Below are positions 8,053 to 16,540 of a stretch of 34,334 nt of DNA, in pieces. Below the pieces are notes generated by a model, which saw only the letters and a list, made by a program, of their open reading frames with translations, made no database searches and had not been told where the DNA came from. The DNA is from Gemmatimonadota bacterium (lineage in GTDB: Bacteria > Gemmatimonadota > Gemmatimonadetes > Gemmatimonadales > JACORV01). The stretch's first letter is position 1; each line of letters starts with the position of its first letter. The position numbers and the translations under genes are program-made. The DNA lies in the NCBI GenBank assembly GCA_016209905.1, contig JACQVG010000053.1, positions 1 through 34,334 of the forward strand, read 5' to 3'.

Positions 8053-9591
8053 GTGCGACCGAAAGCGATTGCCGCTCTTGCGCTTGCGTTCCACCTCGCG
8101 GGGTCGGCCGGGAAGCTTCGTCTGGAGGCGCAGACGGTTGCCGTCCCGCCGAGCATCGATTCCATCCGCCTGCGCGCGCATCTGTATTTCCTTTCGCACG
8201 ACCTGCTCGAAGGCCGCGGCACGGGCCGCCACGGGCACGATGTCGCCAGCCTGTATCTCGCCACCGAAGCGGCGCGCCTAGGCCTGGTCGGCCCGGGCCC
8301 GGGAGGCAGCTACTTCCAGGCAGTCCCGCTGGTCGAGGTCGACATCGACTCAGCTCGAACCAGCCTCGTTCTCTCGGTCGGTCGGAGCGAGGGCGGTGAC
8401 GGGACTCGCCGGCGCTTTACCTACCCCTCCGGCTTCATCCCCAACGTCGGAACGGCACGCACGTTGAGGGACTTCGGCGGTGACCTCGTCTTCGCCGGCA
8501 CTGCCCGCGGAATCCTGACGCACGCCGAGCGGCTGCCGACGCTGGCTGGCAAGGTGGCCGTCGTACGGGGGACGTTTGGATCCGAGGCGGCTGCCGCGGA
8601 CACTCTGCTGGCCCGGGGCGCCGCCGGCGTTGTGCATCTGGTCGGCGGCGAAGAGCGCTACGCTCTCTACGTCCGCAGTCGCGGTCGGTCTCGGATGTAC
8701 AGCGCGGATGGGACACAGGGGGGGTCGTCGTTCAGTCCTGAGATTCCGGCGGTGATCGCGAGCCCGGCTCTGGAGGAGCTTCTGCTGGCCGACTGGGGGG
8801 CCGGCCCCGATCCCGATCGCCCCGACGTCCTCGCTGGCCGGCGTCTCGAGGTCGAGATCGGGCTGGGCGAGCGCCGTATCGCGCCCAGAAACGTGGCGGC
8901 GCTCCTGCTGGGAGGGGAAGAGGCGCAGCGGTCAGAAGTCGTCGTTCTTGCCGCGCACTACGACCACCTCGGCATCTCGACGCCGGATGCAAGTGGCGAC
9001 TCGATCTACAACGGCTTCTCGGACAACGCGGCGGGCGCCGCCATGCTCCTGGGCGTCGCGGAAGCGATGGCCCGTGGGCGCCGGCCGGCGCGGTCGGTGC
9101 TGCTTCTCTGGTTCACCGGGGAAGAGTTCGGGTTGCTCGGATCCGACTACTTCGCGGCGCACCCGATGGTCGCGCCGCAACGGATGATTGGGGCCATCAA
9201 CCTCGACGCCGGCGCGCCGCCGGCGCCGAGTGTCACCTGGCGGATCGAGGGTGGAGATGTCTCGACCCTCGGGCAACTCGCAGTCGAGGTGGCACGGCGC
9301 GCCGGCTGGGAAGCCCGGACGGCGCCGGCGACGCCGAACTCCGATCATTTTCCCCTGCTTCGGATCGGCGTGCCGGCGGTCTTTCTCATTCCCGGCCCGG
9401 GCGCGTTTGAGGGGCAGAGCGCCGAATCGTCGCGGGCACTCCGGCAGCGGTGGGATCGCTATCACCAGGCATCCGATCAGTGGGCTGCGGATTTCCCGCT
9501 GGCGGGGTTGGTGCGGTACGCGGATTTCGCGTACCGCCTCGCGACGGAGCTCGGAGCCGGGGCGCGCCCGCGCATGATCACGTCACGCTAG
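8053..9591 (+). CDS. Secreted M28-family metallopeptidase with PA-type insert
   Basis: This is a 512-residue exported zinc aminopeptidase-like protein. An N-terminal signal-like hydrophobic stretch (AIAALALAFHLAGSA) is followed by the LSHDLLEGRGTG block common in bacterial M28 proteins. A protease-associated domain-like insert follows (about 130-260), then the catalytic domain. Zinc and catalytic residues are all visible: His302 in AAHYDHLG, Asp324 in SDNAAG, the pair Glu357-Glu358 in TGEEFGLLGS, Asp in INLD, and His in NSDHFPLL. GTG at 8053 is used. It probably digests peptides in the periplasm or outside the cell. It is upstream of, but probably not co-transcribed with, the MMPL gene, which has its own promoter-like sequence. 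Confidence 0.9.
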   Translation: MRPKAIAALALAFHLAGSAGKLRLEAQTVAVPPSIDSIRLRAHLYFLSHDLLEGRGTGRHGHDVASLYLATEAARLGLVGPGPGGSYFQAVPLVEVDIDSARTSLVLSVGRSEGGDGTRRRFTYPSGFIPNVGTARTLRDFGGDLVFAGTARGILTHAERLPTLAGKVAVVRGTFGSEAAAADTLLARGAAGVVHLVGGEERYALYVRSRGRSRMYSADGTQGGSSFSPEIPAVIASPALEELLLADWGAGPDPDRPDVLAGRRLEVEIGLGERRIAPRNVAALLLGGEEAQRSEVVVLAAHYDHLGISTPDASGDSIYNGFSDNAAGAAMLLGVAEAMARGRRPARSVLLLWFTGEEFGLLGSDYFAAHPMVAPQRMIGAINLDAGAPPAPSVTWRIEGGDVSTLGQLAVEVARRAGWEARTAPATPNSDHFPLLRIGVPAVFLIPGPGAFEGQSAESSRALRQRWDRYHQASDQWAADFPLAGLVRYADFAYRLATELGAGARPRMITSR

Positions 9592-9596
9592 GGCGA

Positions 9597-9625
9597 TTGC
9601 CAAACGGGGCGCGAGGCGCCAATAT
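9597..9625 (+). promoter_or_regulatory. Putative promoter of the MMPL transporter gene
   Basis: TTGCCA (9597-9602) and CAATAT (9620-9625) are separated by 17 bases, 63 bases before the TTG start. It begins 6 bases after the stop of the peptidase gene. Confidence 0.45.
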
Positions 9626-9687
9626 CCGCGCCTGCGCTGTCGGAGCGTCAACCGGATCTCTCACCGCGAGCTTTTCGGGACCGAGCG

Positions 9688-11991
9688 TTGATCCCACTGC
9701 CGGCCAACTTCATCGTGCGATGGCGCTGGCCGATCGTGGTGGCGTGGGCGCTGGGCGCGGGGCTCATGCTGCCCGTCGCGCGAGGGGTGCATCAGCGTCT
9801 TCAGGTCGGTGGGCAGAAAATACCCAACGCGGAGTCCACCCGGGCCGAAAACATCATCCGCGACCGCTTCAGCACGCCCTATGCCCAATTCGTCGTGGCC
9901 GTGGTGCGGCATGAGGCGCTGACGCTCGATCATCCGCGGTACGCGGCGTATGTGGACTCCCTCACCGTCGCCCTCGACAGGCTGCCGTTCGTCCTCCAGA
10001 CGCTGAACTGGCGCCGGGCGAACGATGCGCAGTTCCGGAGCGAAGACGGCAAGATCACGTTCGTGATCGCGGGACTCCGGGGGCACAACGACAACGACGC
10101 GACGAGCTACGTGCCGCGGCTCCGCGAAGCGCTGCGGGGAACGCAGGCCACGGGCGGGCGCGGCTTCACGACCTACCTGACGGGAAGCCTGGCGTTCGAC
10201 TACGATACGCGCACGGTGGCCGCCGAGGATTCGCGGTCCCTCGAGCGCAGCCTGTTCCCGCTCGCGTGGCTGCTCCTCGTCGTGGCGTTCGGAGCGATCG
10301 TCGCCGCCCTGGTCCCGGTGGCGGTGGGGTTCATCGCGATCAACGTGACGCTGGGCGTCATCGCGATGCTCACCGCGATCACGCCGATGTCGATCTTCGT
10401 GCTCAACATCACCACGATGGTGGGCCTCGGCGTGGGAATCGACTACTCCCTGCTGGTCCTGACGCGCTTCCGGGAGGAACTCGAGTCTGGCGCGAATCCG
10501 TTGCTGGCGGCGGAACGGACGATTCGCACGGCCTCGCAGGCGGTGATCACGTCCGGGGCGACGGTGATGGTAGGTTTGTTGGCTCTGCTGATCGTGCCCC
10601 TGTCGGAGACGCGCTCGGTGGGGATCGGCGGGTTGATCGTCGTCGCCGCGGCCGTCGCGCTCTCGGTCTCGTTTCTGCCGGCGGTGCTCGCGATTCTCGG
10701 CCACCGGGTGGATTGGCCGCGCGGTCTGGCTGCGAAGCTGGCGCGCTTCCGCTCCGAGGTCGGCTGGAACCGCTACGCCCTCGGAATCTCGCAGCACCCC
10801 GTGCGGGCCGTGGTGATCTCTGCGAGCGTCATCGTCGCGCTCGCCGCGCCCGCGGCATGGCTCCGGATCGGCTTGCCCGCGTCGGGGTGGTTCCCGAAGG
10901 ATACGGAGGCGGGGCGCGGGCTCGAGGTGCTCGAAGCGATGGGCCAGGGAGGAGCGCTCCAGCCGCTGCGGGTGGTGCTCACTCTGCCGGACGGCGGCGC
11001 CGTACTCGACGGCGACCGGTTGCGTGGCCTGAAGGCGCTGACCGACACCTTCCGGGCCAATCCGAGGGTCAAAGAGGTGCGCGGGTTGGTCGATGTGCGC
11101 CCCGGAATTCCGCTGTGGCAGTATGCGGTGCTGTACGCCGATACGGCCAGGGCGCGGGCGCGGATGCCCGATGTCCTGCGGGCATTCGTGAGCCGCGACG
11201 GGGCAGCCACCGCCATGGATGTGATCCTGCGCGACAGCGTCACGCTGGACGGCTCGATGGCGGCGGTGGCGGACGTGCGACGCGTTCCGGTCCACGCGCT
11301 TCCAAACCTCGGACGCGCAGAGCTCGTGGTAGGCGGATTCGCCGCTTCGAGTCTCGATTTCCGTGACGAGCTGCTGCGGCGCTTTCCGTTCCTGGTCGTC
11401 CTCGTCCTCGGGGTGACCGGGCTCATGCTCGCCCTCGTGTTCCGGTCGGTGCTCGTGCCCATCAAGGCCGTCATCATGAACACGCTCTCGGTGGCGGCCG
11501 CCTTTGGCCTGACCGTGGTCGTCTTTCAGTGGGGGATCGGCGGATCGGTGATCGGGCTGGAGGGGCCGACGCGGGCGATCTTCGTGATGGGACCGGTCCT
11601 CGTCTTCGCGATCGTATTCGGGCTGTCGATGGACTACGAGGTCTTCTTGCTGGCCCGGATCAAGGAGGAGTTCGACGTTTCGCACGACAACGACGCGGCG
11701 ACGACGGCCGGCCTCGCGGCCACGGGGGCGACGATCACCAGCGCGGCGCTGATCATGATCCTCGTGTTCGGCGCGTTCGCCTTCGCACGGGTGCTGGCGG
11801 TACAGCTGATCGGGTTCGGGCTCGCGGTTGCGGTGCTCCTGGACGCCACCGTCATCCGAATGGCCATGGTGCCCGCGGTCATGCACCTGGCGGGGCGGTT
11901 CAACTGGTGGCCCGGCTACCGGCGCGGAGCCGGTAGCGGTCACTACCGGCGCGGGAGCGGCGGTACGGTCGAGGTCTCGACGGACGATTGA
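9688..11991 (+). CDS. MMPL/RND-superfamily transporter
   Basis: This 767-residue inner-membrane exporter follows the MMPL plan: one N-terminal membrane helix, a large periplasmic loop, five or six helices, then a repeat of this arrangement. The proton-relay type motif appears in both halves, as GLGVGIDYSLLVLTRFREE and VFGLSMDYEVFLLARIKEE. Related proteins move lipids, hopanoids or other hydrophobic molecules to the outer envelope. No biosynthetic neighbours point to a substrate. The start is TTG at 9688. A GC-rich inverted repeat at 12013-12042 lies between it and the convergent propeller gene and may end either transcript, but it has no T-run. Confidence 0.93.
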   Translation: MIPLPANFIVRWRWPIVVAWALGAGLMLPVARGVHQRLQVGGQKIPNAESTRAENIIRDRFSTPYAQFVVAVVRHEALTLDHPRYAAYVDSLTVALDRLPFVLQTLNWRRANDAQFRSEDGKITFVIAGLRGHNDNDATSYVPRLREALRGTQATGGRGFTTYLTGSLAFDYDTRTVAAEDSRSLERSLFPLAWLLLVVAFGAIVAALVPVAVGFIAINVTLGVIAMLTAITPMSIFVLNITTMVGLGVGIDYSLLVLTRFREELESGANPLLAAERTIRTASQAVITSGATVMVGLLALLIVPLSETRSVGIGGLIVVAAAVALSVSFLPAVLAILGHRVDWPRGLAAKLARFRSEVGWNRYALGISQHPVRAVVISASVIVALAAPAAWLRIGLPASGWFPKDTEAGRGLEVLEAMGQGGALQPLRVVLTLPDGGAVLDGDRLRGLKALTDTFRANPRVKEVRGLVDVRPGIPLWQYAVLYADTARARARMPDVLRAFVSRDGAATAMDVILRDSVTLDGSMAAVADVRRVPVHALPNLGRAELVVGGFAASSLDFRDELLRRFPFLVVLVLGVTGLMLALVFRSVLVPIKAVIMNTLSVAAAFGLTVVVFQWGIGGSVIGLEGPTRAIFVMGPVLVFAIVFGLSMDYEVFLLARIKEEFDVSHDNDAATTAGLAATGATITSAALIMILVFGAFAFARVLAVQLIGFGLAVAVLLDATVIRMAMVPAVMHLAGRFNWWPGYRRGAGSGHYRRGSGGTVEVSTDD

Positions 11992-12052
11992 TGCTGCCGC
12001 GATGCCTGGCGGGGCTCCGGCCCGGGGGCCCGGGGGCGAGCCTGTCTCCCCG

Positions 12053-13042
12053 CTACTCCCGGGTCACCCGCCCGATCCGGCCCTGCCCGTTATTGCCGTA
12101 CCACACGGTGTTGGTCGCATCGACGGTCAGCTTGCGTACCAGCGCGGGGCCGGTCGGGATGGGGTAGCGTGTCATCTCGCCCGTGGCGGGGTCGAGTTCG
12201 ACGAGGTCGTTCAGCGACGGCTGGAACTCGTTGAACCAGACGTGGCCCGTCGAGTCTACGCTCACGGCGTATGGACCCGCGTCGCGCCCGCCCGGCGCGT
12301 CGAACTCCCTGAATTGCCGCGTGGCGGGGTCGAACCGAGCGACTTTGCCGGCTCGGAAGTAGGTCATCCAGATGCCGCCGGCGCGATCGACCGCGAGCCG
12401 CCGCACGCCGGAGTTCGGGGTTGGGGTACCGAACTCCTCGATGCGGCCCGTCCCGGGATCCACCCGGCCCAGCTTGTGGCCGTTGAGCTCGGCGAAGTAC
12501 ACCGCGTTCTCTCGGCGCGCGTAGATGATGCCGTACGCGTTCGCGTTCGGCGTCGGCACCGGGTACTCGGTGACGACTCCGGTGCGCGGATTCAAGCGAC
12601 CGATGCGATTGCCGCGCTGCTCGGTGAACCAGATCTCGCCGTCCGGACCTTCGATCGGCGTATGTGGTCCCGCTTCCGGGCTGGGGACTGGGTACTCCGT
12701 GAAGCGCTCGGTGCGCGGATCGAAGGCCGCGAGCTTGTTTCCACGCTGTTCGGTCAGGTAGACGCGACCGTCGCTGGCCCAGACGATACCGTGGGGGCGC
12801 GACGAATCGGTCGGCAGGGACCAAGCCGCGAACCGCTCGGTGTGAGGGTCGAACCGACCGAGCTGGTTGGTTCCGATCTGGGCGATCCAAATCATCCCGT
12901 CGGGGGCCGCCACCAGACAGTGGGGAGCGGCGTTCGGCGTCGGGATGTCGTACTCCCGGATGCGCACCGCCGGATGGGAAACCGGCGCGAGAGCGAGGGC
13001 CGCGGTGGCCGCGCCGAGGACGAGGGCCGGGCGAATCGGCAT
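12053..13042 (-). CDS. Secreted streptogramin-lyase-like (Vgb family) beta-propeller
   Basis: This 329-residue protein has a signal peptide (LVLGAATAALALAPVSHPA) followed by about seven repeats of roughly 42 residues. Each has the form TPNxxPxxxxxxxDGxIWFxExxxNxIGRxDPxT, the blade pattern of the Vgb/SMP-30-like propeller. The family name comes from virginiamycin B lyase, which opens streptogramin B, but most homologues in soil bacteria have no known substrate. The signal peptide argues against a cytosolic resistance enzyme. The promoter is excellent and AAGGAG precedes the ATG. I could not assign the catalytic residues of Vgb, so antibiotic lyase activity should not be assumed. Confidence 0.85.
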   Translation of the reverse strand: MPIRPALVLGAATAALALAPVSHPAVRIREYDIPTPNAAPHCLVAAPDGMIWIAQIGTNQLGRFDPHTERFAAWSLPTDSSRPHGIVWASDGRVYLTEQRGNKLAAFDPRTERFTEYPVPSPEAGPHTPIEGPDGEIWFTEQRGNRIGRLNPRTGVVTEYPVPTPNANAYGIIYARRENAVYFAELNGHKLGRVDPGTGRIEEFGTPTPNSGVRRLAVDRAGGIWMTYFRAGKVARFDPATRQFREFDAPGGRDAGPYAVSVDSTGHVWFNEFQPSLNDLVELDPATGEMTRYPIPTGPALVRKLTVDATNTVWYGNNGQGRIGRVTRE

Positions 13043-13044
13043 GG

Positions 13045-13074
13045 TTGCAAGCTCCTTTCGCGCGGGTCATACTA
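13045..13074 (+). promoter_or_regulatory. Putative promoter of the second M28-like gene
   Basis: TTGCAA (13045-13050) and CATACT (13069-13074) are 18 bases apart, about 38 bases before the ATG at 13112. Its -10 box shares bases with the -10 box of the opposing promoter. Confidence 0.4.
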
Positions 13075-13094
13075 GCGCCGTGCCGTTCTGTCAA
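13066..13094 (-). promoter_or_regulatory. Strong promoter of the Vgb-like propeller gene
   Basis: Reading leftward, a perfect TTGACA (13094-13089) is 17 bases from TATGAC (13071-13066), followed by AAGGAG and the ATG at 13042. It is the best consensus promoter seen in the window. Confidence 0.7.
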
Positions 13095-13111
13095 CTGAGG
13101 CAGAGGATCTC

Positions 13112-15184
13112 ATGGACCGCTTCGCGCTAGCTGTCATGCTCGTCGCCGCGCCCCTGTCGCTCGCCGCGCAGGAGCTCCCGTTCGTCACCCGCGCCGAGTA
13201 CGGCGCTCTCGTAGGCACGATCTCGGGCGACGCCGCCTACGAGCACCTGCGCTTCACAACTCAGTTCCACAAGCCGCGAGGGGGAACAGAGGGATTGCTG
13301 GCGGTCGCCCAGTACGTCGAGGCCCGCGCTCGCGAGTACGGCCTCGACGAGGTCCGCCTGATCCGCCAGGCGGCGAGCTATCCGTCGTGGAACGCGCGGG
13401 CAGCGGAGCTCTGGGTACAGGGGGCTGCCGCACCGGGCACGGCGCCCGAATGGAGGCGCGTGGCGTCGCTGCGCCAGACGCCCCTGCACCTCGCCGATTT
13501 CAGCCAGTCGGCGGACGTGACGACCGAGATCGTGGACGTCGGCAGGGGCGCTGACAGCGCGAGCTACCGCGACCGCGACGTCCGCGGCAAGCTGGCGCTG
13601 GCCTTCGGCCCGATCGACAGCGTGGTCCTGGAGGCCGTCACAAGGCGCGGCGCGGCGGGCGTCGTGGTCCGGCCCGACCCGATGGGGGCGCAGGCGATGG
13701 ACTATCCCGATCAAGTGCGATGGAGCCGCACGCCGGCGGCGTTCGCCTTCGTGCTCTCACACCGCCAAGGGACCGCGCTCGCGCAGCTCCTCGCGCACGG
13801 CCCGCGACAGGCACGCGCCTCGGTGGAGACGCTCACCGACAGCGGTCAGGGATGGCAGGTCATGGTCGAGGGAGTGCTGCGCGGCACCGATCCGGCGGCA
13901 CGCGCGATCGTCCTCACCGGACACATGCAGGAAGAGAAGTTCTCGGCGAACGACGACGGCTCCGGGGTCGCCAACGTGCTGGAAATCTCGCGTGCGCTGT
14001 CGCGCCTCATCGCTTCCGGCCAGCTGCCCCGTCCGCGACGCACGATCCGGTTCTGGTGGACCACGGAGATCGGGAGTGAGCGGCAGTATTTCGCGGACCA
14101 CCCCGACGAGGTCGCTCGGCTGTGGCTGAACATCAACCAGGACATGGTGGGCGCGAACCAAGGGCAAGACGTGCTGCGGGTGCAGAACATCACCCGCGTC
14201 CCCTGGACGCGTGCCCACTTCCTCGACGAGGTGGCGGCGGCCACGATCGACTTTCTGGTGGCTGCGAACGGCGCCCAGCTCGCTTCCCGGCAGGTGCCGG
14301 TGCCGCCGCGCTGGAGGCCGGCGCCGATCGTGGCGCACCTTGGCTCACGGCACCGCTTCGCCGCGGCCCTGATCCCGTTCCACAACAACACGGACCACAT
14401 GACCTTCACGGAAGCGCCGATCGGGCTTCCTGCGATCACCTTCACAAACTGGCCGGACAACTACATCCACACCACCGACGACGACTTGTGGAACATCGAT
14501 CGCACGCAGTTGGAGCGGAATGCCGTCGCGGTCGCGATGATGACGGTCTTCCTGGCGCGCGCAGGCGACGCCGATGCGCCGGCACTGGTCGCCGCGACCA
14601 CGGGGCGCGGCCTGGAGCGGGTCGCGGAGGCATACCGACTCGCTGCGTCGTGGCTACTCGGCGCGGACTCGACCGGGCGGGAGGACGCGTACTGGCTCGG
14701 CCGGCCGCAGATCGAGACGGTCGCGGCCGTCGCGGCCCGGCACGTCCGCACGGTTGGCGACGTGGCGACCAGCCCCCCCGCGCTGCGCCTGATCGCACGC
14801 GGCGCGTCGCAAGTCGAGGCGGACGGCCGCGCGCGTCTGGCCGACCTCGATGCGCTGTGGCGGGAACTCGCCGGCCGCGCTCCGCCGGCACCGCGGCAGG
14901 CGGCGGCCGAACAGAGGCTGGAGAGCCTCCGGCCCACCCTCGTCGCGGGCCCGCGGGAATTCCTCGACGGCCGCGGCCGGGCGCGGGCCGTTGCCGGCCT
15001 GCACGATCTGATGGCGTTCGAGATCGCGAACGCGGTGGACGGCCGCCGCAGCGGACTAGACATCTACCAGCTGGTCAGTGCGGAGGCGCGAGCCGCGGGG
15101 GCACACTACTATGGCGTGGTCACCCCGGCCATGGTGGAGCAGTACCTGGCGAACCTCGTCGCTGCCGGCCTGGTGCGGCGCTAA
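13112..15184 (+). CDS. Secreted M28-like peptidase, altered active site
   Basis: This 690-residue exported protein begins with a clear signal peptide ending LSLAAQ. A PA-like region (about 110-250) precedes an M28-type catalytic domain, and a long helical C-terminal part (about 470-690) has no assigned family. Expected zinc ligands are visible: His271 in VLTGHMQEE, Asp281/282 in SANDDGSG, Asp344 in NQDMVGAN and His429 in NNTDHMTF. The usual Glu-Glu pair is Thr318-Glu319 in WWTTEIGS, so the catalytic Glu may be missing, somewhat as in DUF4910-type relatives. GAGG precedes the ATG. The TAA at 15182 interlocks with the stop of the convergent gene. Confidence 0.87.
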   Translation: MDRFALAVMLVAAPLSLAAQELPFVTRAEYGALVGTISGDAAYEHLRFTTQFHKPRGGTEGLLAVAQYVEARAREYGLDEVRLIRQAASYPSWNARAAELWVQGAAAPGTAPEWRRVASLRQTPLHLADFSQSADVTTEIVDVGRGADSASYRDRDVRGKLALAFGPIDSVVLEAVTRRGAAGVVVRPDPMGAQAMDYPDQVRWSRTPAAFAFVLSHRQGTALAQLLAHGPRQARASVETLTDSGQGWQVMVEGVLRGTDPAARAIVLTGHMQEEKFSANDDGSGVANVLEISRALSRLIASGQLPRPRRTIRFWWTTEIGSERQYFADHPDEVARLWLNINQDMVGANQGQDVLRVQNITRVPWTRAHFLDEVAAATIDFLVAANGAQLASRQVPVPPRWRPAPIVAHLGSRHRFAAALIPFHNNTDHMTFTEAPIGLPAITFTNWPDNYIHTTDDDLWNIDRTQLERNAVAVAMMTVFLARAGDADAPALVAATTGRGLERVAEAYRLAASWLLGADSTGREDAYWLGRPQIETVAAVAARHVRTVGDVATSPPALRLIARGASQVEADGRARLADLDALWRELAGRAPPAPRQAAAEQRLESLRPTLVAGPREFLDGRGRARAVAGLHDLMAFEIANAVDGRRSGLDIYQLVSAEARAAGAHYYGVVTPAMVEQYLANLVAAGLVRR

Positions 15185-16134
15185 CGCCGCGGGCGGGCGG
15201 GCGGCGGGGACCGGTCCGGCCCGCGCCACTGCTGCGAGAACCGACCGAGGCGGTCGGGTGACAGGATCTCGAACTGCCACTCGCCACCGCTCACCCACCC
15301 GCACAGCACTTCGTCACGACCGTCGCCGTTGAGGTCGAAGGCGCTCACCGACCGCAATTCCTCACTGATCCCCGGCGCGAGCCGGCGGGCGCGGCCGGTC
15401 GCGGCGCGCAGCAGCGTGTCGGCAGCGATCCCCACAACCACACCGCTCAACGCGCCGGCGCGGCCGAGGTCGTAGGACCCGCCGGCGACGAGCACTCGCC
15501 GCGCGTTGTCAACGTCGTTGATGGCGAAGACCACCGGTGTGGACATCTGCTCTTCCCGGATCGGCTGGCGGGGGCCGGCCGCCATGCGGAACACTGCCAG
15601 GAGAGCGCGCGACGCCGCGCCCACTTCGTCGTCGGTCGGCTCCACCGTCTCGGCCGAGTGCGTCGGCGGGGGGCTCACCGCCACGATGGGTGGTGTGGAG
15701 CTGGTCAGCCCGCCGACGACCTCCACCGTCGCCCTGGTCGGGCACCACGCCGGCGGCTCATCGCATAGCCCTGCCTGCACCTGACGCACGCGCCCGGTGC
15801 CTACCGCCACTCCGTCGATGTACAGCCCGACTGCCTTGCCCACCACGCTACGCGCGGCCCGGAGACTGTCGCGCCGGAACACGGGCTCGGCGATGGTCCA
15901 CTCCCCCGCCACCGTGCGATAGAGCGCGCGAGGCTCGTAGAGCGCTGGCAGCAGCAGGGTGTACTGGGAGTCGGCGGAGACGGCAAGCACCTCGGGGAGC
16001 GCGATGCGGGTCGCGGCGCGGGCCGGCAGCAACGGGCCCACGGTGGCCCGCTGGGCCGCGAGGAGTTCAGGTGACACGGCGGTCACAGCGAACAGCCAGG
16101 GGGCGCACCGCGAAAAAAGCCCGGGTCTGCTCAT
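15181..16134 (-). CDS. Secreted hypothetical protein with one FG-GAP/VCBS-like motif
   Basis: The function is not recognised. The 317-residue product has a signal-like N-terminus (CAPWLFAVTAVSPELLAAQ). Its C-terminal part contains VSAFDLNGDGRDEVLCGW, which resembles the calcium-binding loop of FG-GAP/VCBS propeller repeats. Only one full copy is evident, although an earlier segment (PVVFAINDVDNARRVLVAGG) could be a degenerate one. The region between has no recognisable motif and includes a Pro/Thr-rich stretch (about 150-170). It is probably periplasmic or surface exposed. It is convergent with the M28-like gene, with stop codons overlapping in CTAA at 15181-15184. Confidence 0.7.
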   Translation of the reverse strand: MSRPGLFSRCAPWLFAVTAVSPELLAAQRATVGPLLPARAATRIALPEVLAVSADSQYTLLLPALYEPRALYRTVAGEWTIAEPVFRRDSLRAARSVVGKAVGLYIDGVAVGTGRVRQVQAGLCDEPPAWCPTRATVEVVGGLTSSTPPIVAVSPPPTHSAETVEPTDDEVGAASRALLAVFRMAAGPRQPIREEQMSTPVVFAINDVDNARRVLVAGGSYDLGRAGALSGVVVGIAADTLLRAATGRARRLAPGISEELRSVSAFDLNGDGRDEVLCGWVSGGEWQFEILSPDRLGRFSQQWRGPDRSPPPARPRR

Positions 16135-16263
16135 GAGCCTGCTCCCGTGGAGGGGGGCGCGAGGTACTGGGGTCGGCCGGCCCGCAGCGCTCGGCGAAGC
16201 CCGAGCGCCGCGGAGTCGGCGCAGCGCGCCGGACGCGAGACGGGGCGAACGGGCCGCTTCATT

Positions 16264-16539
16264 TCACGCGTCGTCGCGGCCAGGAGGAAGGCTGTTTCCC
16301 CAGAGATCCCAGTGCCAGGCGGGAACGCGATCGCCCGTACGTGGGTCGCGCAGCGGCTTGTACTGGAGCCAGCGCGGATCGAGACCGGCGCTCCGCCCCC
16401 AGGCGAGCAGCGCGTCCCGGTCGCTACTGACCAGGTGTGCCATCGCGCGGTCGCCCAAGGTGAAGCGGTGGAGCCAAAGTCCGCCCTCCAGCGCGTGCAC
16501 GAAGCCCTCGCGGCGCCGACGGAACTCTCGCCACACCAC
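16264..16539 (-). CDS. Small DUF4031-like protein
   Basis: This frame of 91 residues starts at either of two adjacent GTG codons (16539 or 16536), just after the pilin stop. The sequence AMAHLVSSDRDALLAWGRSAGLDPRWLQ, with a downstream AWHWDLWG, resembles the DUF4031 pattern. In that pattern a CHMxAD-type strand is followed by a helix ending in WFQ and a PHYD-type motif, here changed to WHWD. No good ribosome site is visible, so translation may depend on the pilin gene. The frame stays open further upstream across the pilin gene, but that part is low-complexity shadow. The function of the family is unknown to me. It is moderately likely to be real because it fills the gap and has non-random composition. 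Confidence 0.5.
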   Translation of the reverse strand: MVWREFRRRREGFVHALEGGLWLHRFTLGDRAMAHLVSSDRDALLAWGRSAGLDPRWLQYKPLRDPRTGDRVPAWHWDLWGNSLPPGRDDA

Positions 16540-16540
16540 C

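Noticed and set aside
9661-11943. A 760-codon leftward open frame opposite the MMPL gene
   Set aside because: The composition (His, Arg, Asp-rich) is typical of the antisense of hydrophobic GC-rich coding sequence, and the sense frame has clear transporter motifs.
12013-12042. GC-rich inverted repeat between the MMPL and propeller genes, as a terminator
   Set aside because: The stem has a three-base mismatch and a very small loop, with no T-run. It is mentioned only with the MMPL gene.
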